From Pseudoramibacter porci (lineage in GTDB: Bacteria; Bacillota; Clostridia; Eubacteriales; Eubacteriaceae): DNA of 64,000 nt. Below are positions 23,218 to 33,381 of this stretch, one piece after another (positions within the stretch are counted from its first letter, which is position 1; each line of letters starts with the position of its first letter). The DNA is taken from assembly GCF_009696145.1 (NCBI RefSeq), contig NZ_VUMO01000001.1:62001-126000 (forward strand), given 5' to 3'. Below the pieces are notes generated by a model. That model was not told the origin of the DNA, did not search any database, and saw only the letters and a program-made list of their open reading frames with translations. A program made the position numbers and the translations under genes.

Positions 23218-24303
23218 ATGAACGAAAACGAAGTGAAAACGCCAAACAACCAGCCAGAAAGCGCCCCGGCGCCTGAACAGAAGAGACGGGATTTCCCGAT
23301 TCTTAAGAAAATGAGCGAGCTGCCCGGGGGCCTCGTCATCATCCCCTTGGTCATCGCCGTGGTCCTGTCCACTCTGGTGCCCCAGTTCTTCCAAATCGGC
23401 GGCTACGTCACCGCCTTGTTTTACGAAGGCAACGCCTGCATGATGGGTTTCTTCTTAATCGTCTGCGGGTCCATGATCGACATTAAGCAGGTCGGGATGC
23501 CTTTGTACAAAGGGGTCGCCATGACCGGCGTCAAATTTGTCCTCGGCGTTATTGTCGGCCTTGTCGTCGGCAAGCTCTGCGGACCGGCCGGCTTCCTCGG
23601 CATCGCGCCCTTTGTCTGGATCGCGGCCATCACCAATTCCAACGGTTCTTTGTACATCTCGCTGTCTTCCCAGTTTGGGAACGCCACCGACACCGGCGCC
23701 ATTTCCATTCTGTCTTTGAACGACGGCCCGTTCTTCACCCTCGTGGCCCTTGGCGCCACCGGACTGGCCAGCATTCCGTTCATGTCCCTCGTCGCCGTCA
23801 TCATTCCGATTTTGATCGGCTTCGTCTGGGGCAATTTAGACAGCCACTTCAGAGCCGCCTGCAAGACCGCTCAGCCGATCGTCACCTTCTTCATGACCAT
23901 TTCCATCGGTGCCAAAACCGATTTGAAGACGATTTTGACCGCCGGCGCTTCCGGGATTGTCCTCGGGCTCTTCTCAGCCGCAACCGCCGTCATCTTCTTC
24001 TTCATCATCAATCTGCTTTTGCCGAAGAAAGAACGCAACGCCATGGGCGCCGCTATCGGGACGACCGCGCTGAACTCCGCCATGACCCCGGCCGCTGTTG
24101 GCGAAGCCGACCCAACCATGAAGAAATACACCGGCATGGCCACCGCACAGTGTGCGACCGCTTCCATCATCACCTTGTTCCTTTGCCCGTTCATCACCGC
24201 GGCCTTCGACCGCTACATGATGAAACACCAGAAGGGCATCTACAGCCCCGAAGGCTGGGCCTATGAAAAAGGCTTGGAAACCATTGCTGATTTGGCCAAA
24301 TAA
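23218..24303 (+). CDS. kdgT: KdgT-family sugar acid permease
   Basis: 361 aa behind GGAGAGTAGGAG. After a polar N-tail of about 30 residues there are ten or so membrane helices. Family blocks are present: MSELPGGLVIIPLVIAVVLS, EGNACMMGFFLIVCGS, ITNSNGSLYISLSSQFG, ILSLNDGPFFTLVALG and TTALNSAMTPAAVGEADP. KdgT proteins take up 2-keto-3-deoxygluconate with protons. In this operon the cargo is more likely the four-carbon sugar acid used by the kinase. That shift of substrate is inferred from context. Confidence 0.85.
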   Translation: MNENEVKTPNNQPESAPAPEQKRRDFPILKKMSELPGGLVIIPLVIAVVLSTLVPQFFQIGGYVTALFYEGNACMMGFFLIVCGSMIDIKQVGMPLYKGVAMTGVKFVLGVIVGLVVGKLCGPAGFLGIAPFVWIAAITNSNGSLYISLSSQFGNATDTGAISILSLNDGPFFTLVALGATGLASIPFMSLVAVIIPILIGFVWGNLDSHFRAACKTAQPIVTFFMTISIGAKTDLKTILTAGASGIVLGLFSAATAVIFFFIINLLLPKKERNAMGAAIGTTALNSAMTPAAVGEADPTMKKYTGMATAQCATASIITLFLCPFITAAFDRYMMKHQKGIYSPEGWAYEKGLETIADLAK

Positions 24304-24338
24304 TCGCAGGTATGATTTAAAATAAAAAAGGAATCCAA

Positions 24339-24902
24339 ATGAAACCCTCTCTCGCTTCGAAAGCAAACCCGCAATCCATCCCCATTCCGGAAACCATTCC
24401 GGACGTGACCTTTCAGGTCAAAATGAACACTACCTATTTGTTTGACTTTTTCCTGTATCACGCCTATTCCAAGCTCAGCGGATTCTTAGTTAATCTGCTG
24501 GGCCTGGCCGTGGCCTTCATCGGCCTCTTTCAGTACGCGTACCACCAAATCTCCCCCTTAGCGTGCGGCGCGTACGTCGCTGCGGCCGCGGTGTTTCTCG
24601 GCTACACACCGCTGATGCTCAAGCTTCGCGCAAAAAAAGTCATGCAAAATCCAGACCAAAATGAAACGACCCAGGTGACACTGTCCGAAAAGTATGGTAT
24701 GATTAAAAAACAAGGTGAAAAAACGACCCAATACCGTTGGGACGAAATGGAACGGGCAGTGGTGACCCCGAAAACCGTCGGCATTTACTTAAAAAACGAT
24801 GAAGCCATCATCGTGCCGAAGCCGGATTTCGGCGACCAATTCGTGCCCGCCTTTATGATGATCACCAAACAGTTAGGACTCAAAAACGTCAGAATGAGAT
24901 AG
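24339..24902 (+). CDS. YcxB-like membrane protein
   Basis: 187 aa behind AAGGAATCC. Two membrane helices at about 50-70 and 75-95 follow a polar start. The C-terminal 90 residues hold the YcxB-like pattern: VTLSEKYGMIKKQGEKTTQYRWDEMERAVVTPK, split by KTVGIYLKNDEAIIVPK, ending in ...FVPAFMMITKQLG. The role of YcxB proteins is unknown. It lies between permease and regulator without a terminator, so it is probably co-transcribed, perhaps by chance. Confidence 0.7.
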   Translation: MKPSLASKANPQSIPIPETIPDVTFQVKMNTTYLFDFFLYHAYSKLSGFLVNLLGLAVAFIGLFQYAYHQISPLACGAYVAAAAVFLGYTPLMLKLRAKKVMQNPDQNETTQVTLSEKYGMIKKQGEKTTQYRWDEMERAVVTPKTVGIYLKNDEAIIVPKPDFGDQFVPAFMMITKQLGLKNVRMR

Positions 24903-24923
24903 AGAGGTTTAGAAGCGGCAGAG

Positions 24924-25715
24924 GTGGATTTGGACGACAAAAAGAGAATCATATTACAAGAACTTGAAGCAAAGGGGCACGTCAGTGTCAACGCCCTCAG
25001 CGAGACCCTCGGGTGCTCCAAGGTGACCATCCGGACGAAGATCCGGGAATTGGCCGATGCGGGCAAGCTGGAGCGCGTCCGCGGCGGCGCCGTCCGCAAA
25101 TCAGAGGCGTCGGAGAGCTACTGTGCCAAATACAACAGCCAGCATCTGGAGCAGAATGCCGGCGAAAAAAAAGCCATCGCCAGGCAAGCCTACCGGCACA
25201 TCGCCGATCGGGATGTCATTTTGCTCGACGATTCGACCACGAGCTTTTACCTGGCCGTGTACATCAAAAATCATCGGGACAAGCGCATCGTCGTGGTGAC
25301 CAATTCGCTGCCGGCGGCCAACGAGCTGTCCAGCGCCGACCATGTCGAATTGTACATGATCGGCGGCTACGTCGACGGCTTCCTCGCGGCGTCCATGGGC
25401 GACACCGCCGTGGAAAGCATCAAGCGTTTTAAAATCGACAAGGCCTTCATCGGCGTGCACAGCATCAACTTCGACGTCGGCCTGACCTCCATCGCGACCC
25501 CGCAGATGCAGATCAAGCAGGCCATCCTCGCGGCCTCCGAGCACGTCGTCGTGCTGGCCGACAGCAGCAAATTTGAAAACGGCTATCTGGCGGTCATCTG
25601 TCCGATTAACGCCGTCGATCTGATCATCACCGACGACAAAATCTCAGAGAAAAACCGCCGTCTGGCGGAGGGGGAAAACGTCCCCTTTGAGATCGCCACC
25701 ACCGACCAGCCTTAA
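24924..25715 (+). CDS. DeoR-family regulator of the sugar acid operon
   Basis: 263 aa. Starts at GTG 24924 or TTG 24930; neither has a clear ribosome site. N-terminal HTH at about 6-56 (ELEAKGHVSVNALSETLGCS, then KLERVRGGAVR). The phosphosugar-binding domain carries ILLDDSTTSFYLAVYI, VVTNSLPAANEL, YMIGGYVDG and VVLADSSKFEN. Members bind a phosphorylated sugar and repress catabolic operons. As the last gene here it probably senses the phosphorylated four-carbon acid. A terminator follows immediately. Confidence 0.85.
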   Translation: MDLDDKKRIILQELEAKGHVSVNALSETLGCSKVTIRTKIRELADAGKLERVRGGAVRKSEASESYCAKYNSQHLEQNAGEKKAIARQAYRHIADRDVILLDDSTTSFYLAVYIKNHRDKRIVVVTNSLPAANELSSADHVELYMIGGYVDGFLAASMGDTAVESIKRFKIDKAFIGVHSINFDVGLTSIATPQMQIKQAILAASEHVVVLADSSKFENGYLAVICPINAVDLIITDDKISEKNRRLAEGENVPFEIATTDQP

Positions 25716-25723
25716 AGCAAGAG

Positions 25724-25757
25724 AAAGGCGGCTCCCCGTTTCGGGAGGCCGCCTTTT
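25724..25757 (+). terminator. Terminator of the sugar acid operon
   Basis: AAAGGCGGCTCCC and GGGAGGCCGCCTTTT form a long stem followed by T residues. Confidence 0.9.
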
Positions 25758-25830
25758 GTGTTATAATAGGGGATAGTCGAGAGATCCCGGCTGAAAAAAT
25801 TGACGTAAGTCATGCCACAAAGGAGAAATT

Positions 25831-25998
25831 ATGCAGCAAGACCCCAAAGACAGACGGAATTTGTTCATCGTCTGCCTCGTATTGTTTTTTGCACTCATCG
25901 GTCTGGCGGCCTTCCGCCACTTCACGTCGACGTCGAAAAAGTCGGCCAAATCGGCGCAGGCGCCGGTGCCAGCCGTCGTGCGTACGGTTCAGATTTAA
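25831..25998 (+). CDS. Small single-pass membrane protein (55 aa)
   Basis: ATG sits behind a strong AAAGGAGAAATT. The product begins MQQDPKDRRN, has one membrane helix LFIVCLVLFFALIGLAAF at about 11-28, then a Lys/Ser/Ala-rich tail ending VVRTVQI. No family is recognised. The gene is convergent with the next one and the two stops overlap by four bases. The good ribosome site and codon use suggest it is real. Confidence 0.6.
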   Translation: MQQDPKDRRNLFIVCLVLFFALIGLAAFRHFTSTSKKSAKSAQAPVPAVVRTVQI

Positions 25999-26330
25999 CG
26001 GCGCAACAGCCCGTCAGCTGCGGTCAACACCCAGCTGATTTTTTTTGCCGTCACCGCCGACGCCAGCCCAAAGACGAGAAAAACCAGGGTGAGCAGCAGC
26101 GAGATGAGCCAGACGACGCCGCAGGCGCGGAAGGTCTTGACCTCCGTTTCGTTTCGGCTCAGGGTGAACAGCCAGAACATGCCCGCCGCCACCACCGCCG
26201 CGACGAAGATAAAGCCCAGGATGATCAGCGGGCGGTTCATCGCGCGAATCTGCGCAAAGGTGAAGGCCCCGCCGAGCACTGAGAGCACGCCGAAAAGAAT
26301 AGAGACAAAAATCGATTTAGATTGCATCAT
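25995..26330 (-). CDS. Hydrophobic membrane protein, unknown function (111 aa)
   Basis: Starts at one of two adjacent ATGs (26330 or 26327) behind CGAGGTT. Four hydrophobic stretches lie at about 5-25, 33-55, 70-92 and 97-108, with RNETEVK between the second and third. That is a compact three- or four-helix membrane protein without catalytic residues. Its 3' end overlaps that of the small membrane gene on the other strand. Function unknown. Confidence 0.6.
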   Translation of the reverse strand: MMQSKSIFVSILFGVLSVLGGAFTFAQIRAMNRPLIILGFIFVAAVVAAGMFWLFTLSRNETEVKTFRACGVVWLISLLLTLVFLVFGLASAVTAKKISWVLTAADGLLRR

Positions 26331-26414
26331 AACCTCGTTGAATAATAAATTTAAAATATGATTTTATTATACACAAAAGGGGAAGAGCCGGCTTAAAAAA
26401 TTTTGAATCGGCAT

Positions 26415-26443
26415 TTGACAAAGGAAAAATTTCGTGCTATATT
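26415..26443 (+). promoter_or_regulatory. Promoter of the trp T-box operon
   Basis: TTGACA (26415-26420) and TATATT (26438-26443) are 17 bases apart. Confidence 0.8.
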
Positions 26444-26454
26444 GTATACAAATT

Positions 26455-26742
26455 TAATAAGCGACACCAAACCGTCGAGACGGAGATAACGTCAGTGATG
26501 CTCATACAGAGACTCCGGGGGGCTGAGAGCCGGGGAGAAAACAAGCTGAACAAATGGACCGTTGAGGGCGCAGTGAAAGGCGCGAGCCGAGTATTCTGCG
26601 ACGTGTGGGCATACGTTAGTTGCCGGGAGTATGTTGGTACTTCGCTAAGGGCACAGGGTCATACCTGTGAATCAAGGTGGCAACGCGGATATTTTAGAAT
26701 GATTCGTCCTTGACAGAAAATACTTCTGTCAGGGACTTTTTT
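26455..26742 (+). ncRNA. Tryptophan T-box leader
   Basis: This fills the 469-base gap before trpE. Stem I includes the AGAGA and GGCTGAGAGCC elements near 26510-26535. In the specifier loop TGG lies at 26555-26557 followed by A, the codon for tryptophan. The conserved T-box AAGGTGGCAACGCGG is at 26674-26688. The competing terminator follows. Uncharged tRNA-Trp would pair with TGG and the T-box bulge and stop terminator formation, switching on trpEGDCFBA when tryptophan is low. Confidence 0.92.
26706..26742 (+). terminator. T-box regulated terminator
   Basis: GTCCTTGACAGAA pairs with TTCTGTCAGGGAC, followed by six T. This is the off-state hairpin of the trp leader. Confidence 0.92.
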
Positions 26743-26799
26743 ATTACAGAAAAATCCGGGACAGAAAACGTCGCGACACTTATCCAAAGGAGAATGAAA

Positions 26800-28266
26800 A
26801 TGGAAGTCTACCCAAAGCTTACGGAAGTGAAAGCCATTGCGGCCTCCGGGAAATACCGGGTCTGTCCGGTGAAAACCGAGATTCTCGCCGATCGGTGCAC
26901 GCCCATCGAGGCCCTCAAGATTTTGAAAAACGTGTCCGCCCACTGCTACGTCCTCGAGTCAGTGGTCCACCGGGAAAACTGGGGACAATACACCTTCCTC
27001 GGGTTTGATCCGAAGCTGGCCATCACCTGTAAGGACGGCCGTATGCAGGTCGGGGACGTCAGCCTGACCACCGACGACCCGAAGGCGGTGCTTAGGGACG
27101 TGCTCGCGAAGTACAAAAGCCCGAAGCTCGAGGGCTTTCCGTCCTTCACCGGCGGGCTGGTGGGCTATTTCGCCTTTGAAAGCTTCGGCTACGCTGAGCC
27201 GTCCATCCGCACCGCCCAGGCCGACCCGGAATCCTTCAACGACATCGACGTGATGCTCTTCGACAAAGTCATCGCTTTCGACCACATCGCCCAGAAAATC
27301 ATTTTGATTGCCAACGCCGATTTAAAGGATCCGGAAACCGGCTACAGAAAGGCCGAAATGGACGTGAAGCATTTGGCCGAGCTCATCAAATGCGGCGTCA
27401 AGAAGAAAGAACCGGCCGGCCGGCTCAAGGGCGAGCTCACCCCGATGTTCGACAAAGCCAAGTACTGCGACATGGTCGAGACGACCAAGGCCCACATCCG
27501 CGAAGGGGACATCTTCCAGGCCGTCATCGGCAATGGCCTCGTCGCCCCGTACGAAGGCAGCCTGCTCAACACCTACCGGGTGCTGCGCACGACCAACCCT
27601 TCGCCCTACATGTTTTATTTCTCCGGCACCGACGTCGAAATCGCCGGCGCCTCGCCGGAGACGTTGGTCAAGCTCAAGGACGGCGTCCTGCACACCTTCC
27701 CCCTCGCCGGGACCCGTCCGCGGGGCGCGACGGAGGCCGAGGATCAGGCCCTCGAGGCCGACCTGCGCCAGGACGAAAAAGAGCTGGCAGAGCACGACAT
27801 GCTCGTCGATCTCGGCCGCAACGACCTGGGCCGGATCTCCAAATTCGGCACCGTCAAAGTGGAGAAGCTTCACGTCATCGAGCGCTACTCCCACGTCATG
27901 CACATCGGCTCCACCGTCCGCGGGAAAATTCAGGACGATAAGGACGCCCTCGACGCCATCTCGGCGGCCCTGCCCGCCGGCACCCTGTCCGGCGCGCCGA
28001 AGATTCGGGCCTGCCAGATCATCGGCGAGCTGGAAGGGCAGAAGCGCGGCATTTACGGCGGCGCCATCGGCTACATCGATTTTACCGGCAACATGGACGT
28101 CGGCATCGCGATCCGCCTGGCCTACAAGCGGGGCGGCAAGGTCTTCGTCAGAAGCGGTGCCGGCATCGTCGCCGATTCCGTCCCGGAAAAGGAATATCAG
28201 GAATGCTTGAACAAGGCCAAGGCGGTCGTCGAGGCCCTGAAGCTGGCTGAGGAGGTCAACGCATGA
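26800..28266 (+). CDS. trpE: Anthranilate synthase component I (TrpE)
   Basis: The ATG at 26800 (488 aa) is seven bases after AAAGGAG; a further upstream ATG lies in the leader terminator. The family core is plain: LAGTRPRG near 305, a D-E-A-EH-M-L-DLGRND segment near 335, and PAGTLSGAPKIRACQIIGEL plus GIYGGAIGYID near 400-430. The N-terminal VLESVV corresponds to the LLES tryptophan feedback site. With TrpG it makes anthranilate from chorismate and glutamine. It overlaps trpG by four bases. Confidence 0.97.
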   Translation: MEVYPKLTEVKAIAASGKYRVCPVKTEILADRCTPIEALKILKNVSAHCYVLESVVHRENWGQYTFLGFDPKLAITCKDGRMQVGDVSLTTDDPKAVLRDVLAKYKSPKLEGFPSFTGGLVGYFAFESFGYAEPSIRTAQADPESFNDIDVMLFDKVIAFDHIAQKIILIANADLKDPETGYRKAEMDVKHLAELIKCGVKKKEPAGRLKGELTPMFDKAKYCDMVETTKAHIREGDIFQAVIGNGLVAPYEGSLLNTYRVLRTTNPSPYMFYFSGTDVEIAGASPETLVKLKDGVLHTFPLAGTRPRGATEAEDQALEADLRQDEKELAEHDMLVDLGRNDLGRISKFGTVKVEKLHVIERYSHVMHIGSTVRGKIQDDKDALDAISAALPAGTLSGAPKIRACQIIGELEGQKRGIYGGAIGYIDFTGNMDVGIAIRLAYKRGGKVFVRSGAGIVADSVPEKEYQECLNKAKAVVEALKLAEEVNA

Positions 28267-28838
28267 TTTTACTCATCGATAATTACGACAGCTTTTCCTA
28301 CAATCTGTACCAGGTGGTCGGGAGTCTCGACCCGTCGATCACCGTCATCCGCAACGACGACAAAACCGTCGCCGAGATCGAAGCGATGGCCCCGGACGCG
28401 ATCATCCTCTCGCCCGGGCCGGGGCGCCCGAAAGACGCCGGCGTCATCGAGGACGTCGTCCGGGAGCTCGGCGGCAAGATCCCGATCCTCGGCATCTGCC
28501 TCGGCCATCAGGCCATCGGCGAAGCCCTTGGCGCCACCGTCACCTACGCAAAACGCCTCATGCACGGCAAGGCTTCGGCGGTTAAAGTCGACCAGGCAAG
28601 CCCCCTGTTTGCGGGCTGCCCGAAGGTGATCCAGGCCGGGCGCTACCACTCGCTGGCCGTCGACCGCAGCACGCTGCCGGACAATCTCAAGGTCATCGCC
28701 GAAACCGACGACGGCGAGGTCATGGCCATCGCCGACGAGGCGAAAAAAATCTACGGTATTCAATTCCATCCGGAGTCGATCTTGACCCCCAAGGGCAAAC
28801 AGATTTTGAAGAATTTTTTAGCGATTGCAGAACAGTAA
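28263..28838 (+). CDS. trpG: Anthranilate synthase component II, glutamine amidotransferase (TrpG)
   Basis: 191 aa, ATG overlapping trpE. Class I amidotransferase motifs are complete: [11 protein letters not shown] at the start, ILSPGPGRP, nucleophile Cys in [13 protein letters not shown] near 80, and [14 protein letters not shown] with catalytic His and Glu near 170. It supplies ammonia to TrpE. It is not fused to TrpD. GAGGAGGTC upstream gives a good ribosome site within trpE. Confidence 0.97.
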   Translation: MILLIDNYDSFSYNLYQVVGSLDPSITVIRNDDKTVAEIEAMAPDAIILSPGPGRPKDAGVIEDVVRELGGKIPILGICLGHQAIGEALGATVTYAKRLMHGKASAVKVDQASPLFAGCPKVIQAGRYHSLAVDRSTLPDNLKVIAETDDGEVMAIADEAKKIYGIQFHPESILTPKGKQILKNFLAIAEQ

Positions 28839-28848
28839 AGGAGACCCC

Positions 28849-29868
28849 ATGATAAAAGAAGCCATTATCAAAATCGTCAGCAAAGAAGATTTAACCTACG
28901 ACGAAGCCTACGCCGTGATGAACGAAATCATGAGCGGGAAGACCACCCCGACCCAGAACGCGGCCTTCCTCGCGGCGCTGTCCACCAAGAGCACCCGGGC
29001 CGAAACCATCGCGGAAATTTCCGGCTGCGCGGCGGCGATGCGCGAACACGCGACACCGGTCCACTTCGACGAACCGGTGCTGGAAATCGTCGGCACCGGC
29101 GGCGACAACGCCCAGAGCTTCAACATCTCGACGACGGCGGCCATCATCTCGGCGGCCGGCGGGGTCAAGGTCGCCAAGCACGGCAACCGCGCCGCCTCCT
29201 CCAAATGCGGGACGGCCGACTGCCTCGAAGCCCTCGGCGTCAACATCGAACAGGACCCGGACAAGGTGAAGGAAATGATCGCGAAGGCGAACATGTGCTT
29301 CTTCTTCGCCCAGAAATACCACACGTCAATGAAATACGTCGGCGCGATCCGCAAGGAGCTGGGCTTCCGCACCGTATTCAATATCTTGGGGCCTTTGACC
29401 AACCCGTGCCGGCCGGACATGCAGCTCCTCGGCGTGTACGACGGCTATCTGGTCGAACCCCTGGCCCAAGTCATGACCCAGCTGGGCGTCAAGCGGGGCA
29501 TGGTCGTCTACGGCACCGACAAGCTCGACGAAATCTCGATTTCAGCGCCGACCAAGCTCTGCGAATTTAAGGACGGCTGGTACCGGACGACGACCATCGC
29601 GCCGGAAGACTTCGGCCTGAAGCGCGGCACGAAGGACGACATCCGCGGCGGCAGCCCCGAAGAAAACGCCCAGATCTTAAGAGACATCCTCGCCGGGAAG
29701 GAAAGGGGACCGAAGCGCGGCGCGGCGGTGCTCAACGCGGCAGCGGCCTTGACCATCGCCCAGAAGACCGACACGATGGCCGAAGGCGTCAAGCGCGCCG
29801 AAGAACTGATCGATTCCGGCGCGGCGGCGGCCCAGCTTCAAACCATCATCGAAACGAGCCAGGCGTAA
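28849..29868 (+). CDS. trpD: Anthranilate phosphoribosyltransferase (TrpD)
   Basis: 339 aa from ATG 28849 behind AAAGGAG; an earlier in-frame ATG at 28825 lies inside trpG. Signature [17 protein letters not shown] near 78-94, [21 protein letters not shown] near 105 and [13 protein letters not shown] near 170 mark the PRPP and anthranilate sites. It transfers the phosphoribosyl group to anthranilate. One base separates it from trpC. Confidence 0.97.
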   Translation: MIKEAIIKIVSKEDLTYDEAYAVMNEIMSGKTTPTQNAAFLAALSTKSTRAETIAEISGCAAAMREHATPVHFDEPVLEIVGTGGDNAQSFNISTTAAIISAAGGVKVAKHGNRAASSKCGTADCLEALGVNIEQDPDKVKEMIAKANMCFFFAQKYHTSMKYVGAIRKELGFRTVFNILGPLTNPCRPDMQLLGVYDGYLVEPLAQVMTQLGVKRGMVVYGTDKLDEISISAPTKLCEFKDGWYRTTTIAPEDFGLKRGTKDDIRGGSPEENAQILRDILAGKERGPKRGAAVLNAAAALTIAQKTDTMAEGVKRAEELIDSGAAAAQLQTIIETSQA

Positions 29869-29869
29869 G

Positions 29870-30655
29870 ATGAAAAACATTCTGGACCAATTGGCGGATC
29901 ACGCCCGGGCGCGCGTGGCCGAGGCGAAAACACAGGTCAGCGCGGCGGCCATGCGCGAGGCTGCGGACAGCCTGGCCCCCGGCCATTTCGAATTTGAGCA
30001 GGCCCTCAAAAAGCCGGGCCTTGCCTTCATCTGCGAGTGCAAGAAGGCCTCCCCCTCGAAGGGACTCATCGCCCCGGATTTCCCGTATCTCGACATCGCC
30101 AAGGCTTATGAGACAGCCGGTGCCGACGCGATCTCATGCCTGACCGAGCCCAAATGGTTCTTAGGCCAGGACGCTTATCTCGAAGAGATCGTGAAAAACG
30201 TAAAGATTCCGGTCCTTCGAAAAGATTTTACGGTCGATGATTACATGATCGACCAGGCGAAAGTCATGGGGGCCTCGGCGGTGCTCCTCATCGTCGCGAT
30301 CACGGAACCTGAAGAGCTGCGCCGCTACCTTAAGCGTTGCGACGCCCTCGGGCTTTCGGCGGTGGTGGAGGCTCACGACGCGGCAGAAATCCAGACGGCC
30401 CTAGCTGCCGGCGCGCGCATCGTCGGGGTCAACAACCGGAACCTCAAAGATTTTTCGGTCAATACCGACAACAGCCGGGCCCTGCGGGATCTGGTGCCGG
30501 AGGACGTGGCCTTTATTTCGGAATCTGGCGTCAAAACGCCGGAAGACGTCGAAAATATCCGGGCCTTTGGCGCTGACGCCGTGCTCGTGGGGGAAGCCCT
30601 GATGCGGGCGGCGGACAAGACAGCGGCCCTCAAGGCCCTCAAAGGGGAGGCGTGA
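29870..30655 (+). CDS. trpC: Indole-3-glycerol phosphate synthase (TrpC)
   Basis: 261 aa TIM barrel. Key blocks: FICECKKASPSKGLI near 50-64 with the catalytic Lys, VLRKDFTVDDYMI near 110, VGVNNRNLKDFSV near 180 and FISESGVKTPEDV near 210. It closes the indole ring from CdRP. It starts one base after trpD and ends one base before trpF, so the three are likely coupled. Confidence 0.97.
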   Translation: MKNILDQLADHARARVAEAKTQVSAAAMREAADSLAPGHFEFEQALKKPGLAFICECKKASPSKGLIAPDFPYLDIAKAYETAGADAISCLTEPKWFLGQDAYLEEIVKNVKIPVLRKDFTVDDYMIDQAKVMGASAVLLIVAITEPEELRRYLKRCDALGLSAVVEAHDAAEIQTALAAGARIVGVNNRNLKDFSVNTDNSRALRDLVPEDVAFISESGVKTPEDVENIRAFGADAVLVGEALMRAADKTAALKALKGEA

Positions 30656-30656
30656 C

Positions 30657-31280
30657 ATGCACACCCACATCAAGCTCTGCGGCATGATGCGCCCAGCGGA
30701 CATTGAGACGGCCAACGCGCAAAAGCCCGACATGATCGGCTTCATCTTCGCAGAAAAGAGCCGCCGGTACGTGAGCCGGGAAAAGGCCTTAAGACTTAAA
30801 GCGCAGCTGGCGCCGGGCATCCGGACTGTCGGCGTGTTCGTCGACGCGGCGCCTGAAGCCATGGCCGCCTATATTAAAGAAGGCATTGCCGACGGCATTC
30901 AGCTCCACGGTCATGAGACGAATCAAACGATTCAAGCACTCAGGGCGCTGATTCCCGAAGGCACACCGGTTCTTCAGGCCGTCGCCGTGAGAAACGCAGA
31001 AGATGTGAAGCGGGCCGAAGCCAGCGCCGCAGATCTCATTCTCCTCGACGCCAAGGGCGGCGGCAGCGGCGAAACCTTCAACTGGAAACTCGCGAAAGAC
31101 GTCAGCCGGCCTTATCTTCTGGCCGGGGGACTCTCGCCTGAAAACATCACAGAAGCCCTTAAGACCCTGTCGCCCTGGGGCGTCGACGTCAGCTCCGGCA
31201 TCGAAACGAATGGCCAAAAAGACGGGACCAAGATCCGCCGCTTTGTGGATCAGGTCCGGCATTACGATCACATGAAATAG
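30657..31280 (+). CDS. trpF: Phosphoribosylanthranilate isomerase (TrpF)
   Basis: 207 aa behind GGGGAGGC. TIM-barrel motifs include [12 protein letters not shown] at 6-17 with the catalytic Cys, [26 protein letters not shown] and [10 protein letters not shown] near 158. It catalyses the Amadori step between TrpD and TrpC. It is a separate gene, not fused to trpC as in enteric bacteria. Confidence 0.95.
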   Translation: MHTHIKLCGMMRPADIETANAQKPDMIGFIFAEKSRRYVSREKALRLKAQLAPGIRTVGVFVDAAPEAMAAYIKEGIADGIQLHGHETNQTIQALRALIPEGTPVLQAVAVRNAEDVKRAEASAADLILLDAKGGGSGETFNWKLAKDVSRPYLLAGGLSPENITEALKTLSPWGVDVSSGIETNGQKDGTKIRRFVDQVRHYDHMK

Positions 31281-31299
31281 AACAGAAAGGAAAAACATT

Positions 31300-32482
<1,183 letters not shown>

Positions 32483-32490
<8 letters not shown>

Positions 32491-33274
32491 TCACAAAACC
32501 AATCGCATTGCCAAGGCCTTTGATCACGGCAAGGCCTTCGTCGCCTTTATCACCTGCGGCGATCCCGATCTTGAAACCACCGGCAAAGTGGTGCGCCAGG
32601 CGGCAGCGAACGGCGCCGATCTCATCGAGCTGGGCATTCCGTTCTCTGACCCGACGGCGGAAGGCCCGGTGATTCAGGGCGCCAATATCCGCGCCCTCGC
32701 CGGCGGCGTCACGACCGATAAAATTTTTGAATTTGTCGAGGATCTGAGACGCGACGTGGACATTCCGATGGTGTTCATGACCTACGCCAACGTGGTCTAC
32801 TCCTACGGCACGGAAAAATTCGTCAAAATCTGCAGCAAAATCGGCATCGACGGGCTGATCCTGCCGGACGTGCCCTACGAAGAAAAAGCTGATTTTCAGC
32901 CGATCTGCCAGCAATACGGCTTGAGCCTGATCTCGATGATCGCGCCGACCTCACACGATCGCATCGCGATGATCGCCAAGGAAGCGGAAGGCTTTCTCTA
33001 CATCGTCTCCAGCCTCGGCGTCACCGGCGAGCGCCAGGCAATTACCACCGATATCGGCGCCATTGTGGACGTGGTCCGGCAGAACACGGACATTCCCTGC
33101 GCCATCGGCTTCGGCATTTCGACGCCGGAACAGGCCAGAACAATGGCTCAGAAGGCCGACGGCGCCATCGTCGGCTCGGCCATTGTCCGCAGGCTCGAGC
33201 AATACGGGCGTGATGCGGCAGAACCGGTGGGCGCCTACGTCAAATCCATGAAAGACGCCATCGCCGATCTTTAA
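32483..33274 (+). CDS. trpA: Tryptophan synthase alpha subunit (TrpA)
   Basis: 263 aa from ATG 32483 behind GAGGGGAGGAT inside trpB. It holds [29 protein letters not shown] with the catalytic Glu near 48, and LPDVPYEEK near 130, followed by [12 protein letters not shown] near 175. It splits indole-3-glycerol phosphate and passes indole to TrpB. Last gene of the operon; a terminator follows at 33297. Confidence 0.97.
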
Positions 33275-33296
33275 CTCGGGAAAACCTTAAGGATTC

Positions 33297-33338
33297 AAGC
33301 GCTTTTGCGGCAGTTCAATGCCCCGAAGGCGCTTTTTT
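33297..33338 (+). terminator. Terminator of the trp operon
   Basis: AAGCGCTTTTGCGG pairs with CCCCGAAGGCGCTT (one mismatch, two G-U), then six T. Confidence 0.88.
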
Positions 33339-33381
33339 GATATAATGGAAAGCCAAGAATAAGAGGGGAAGGAGGGCCGCT

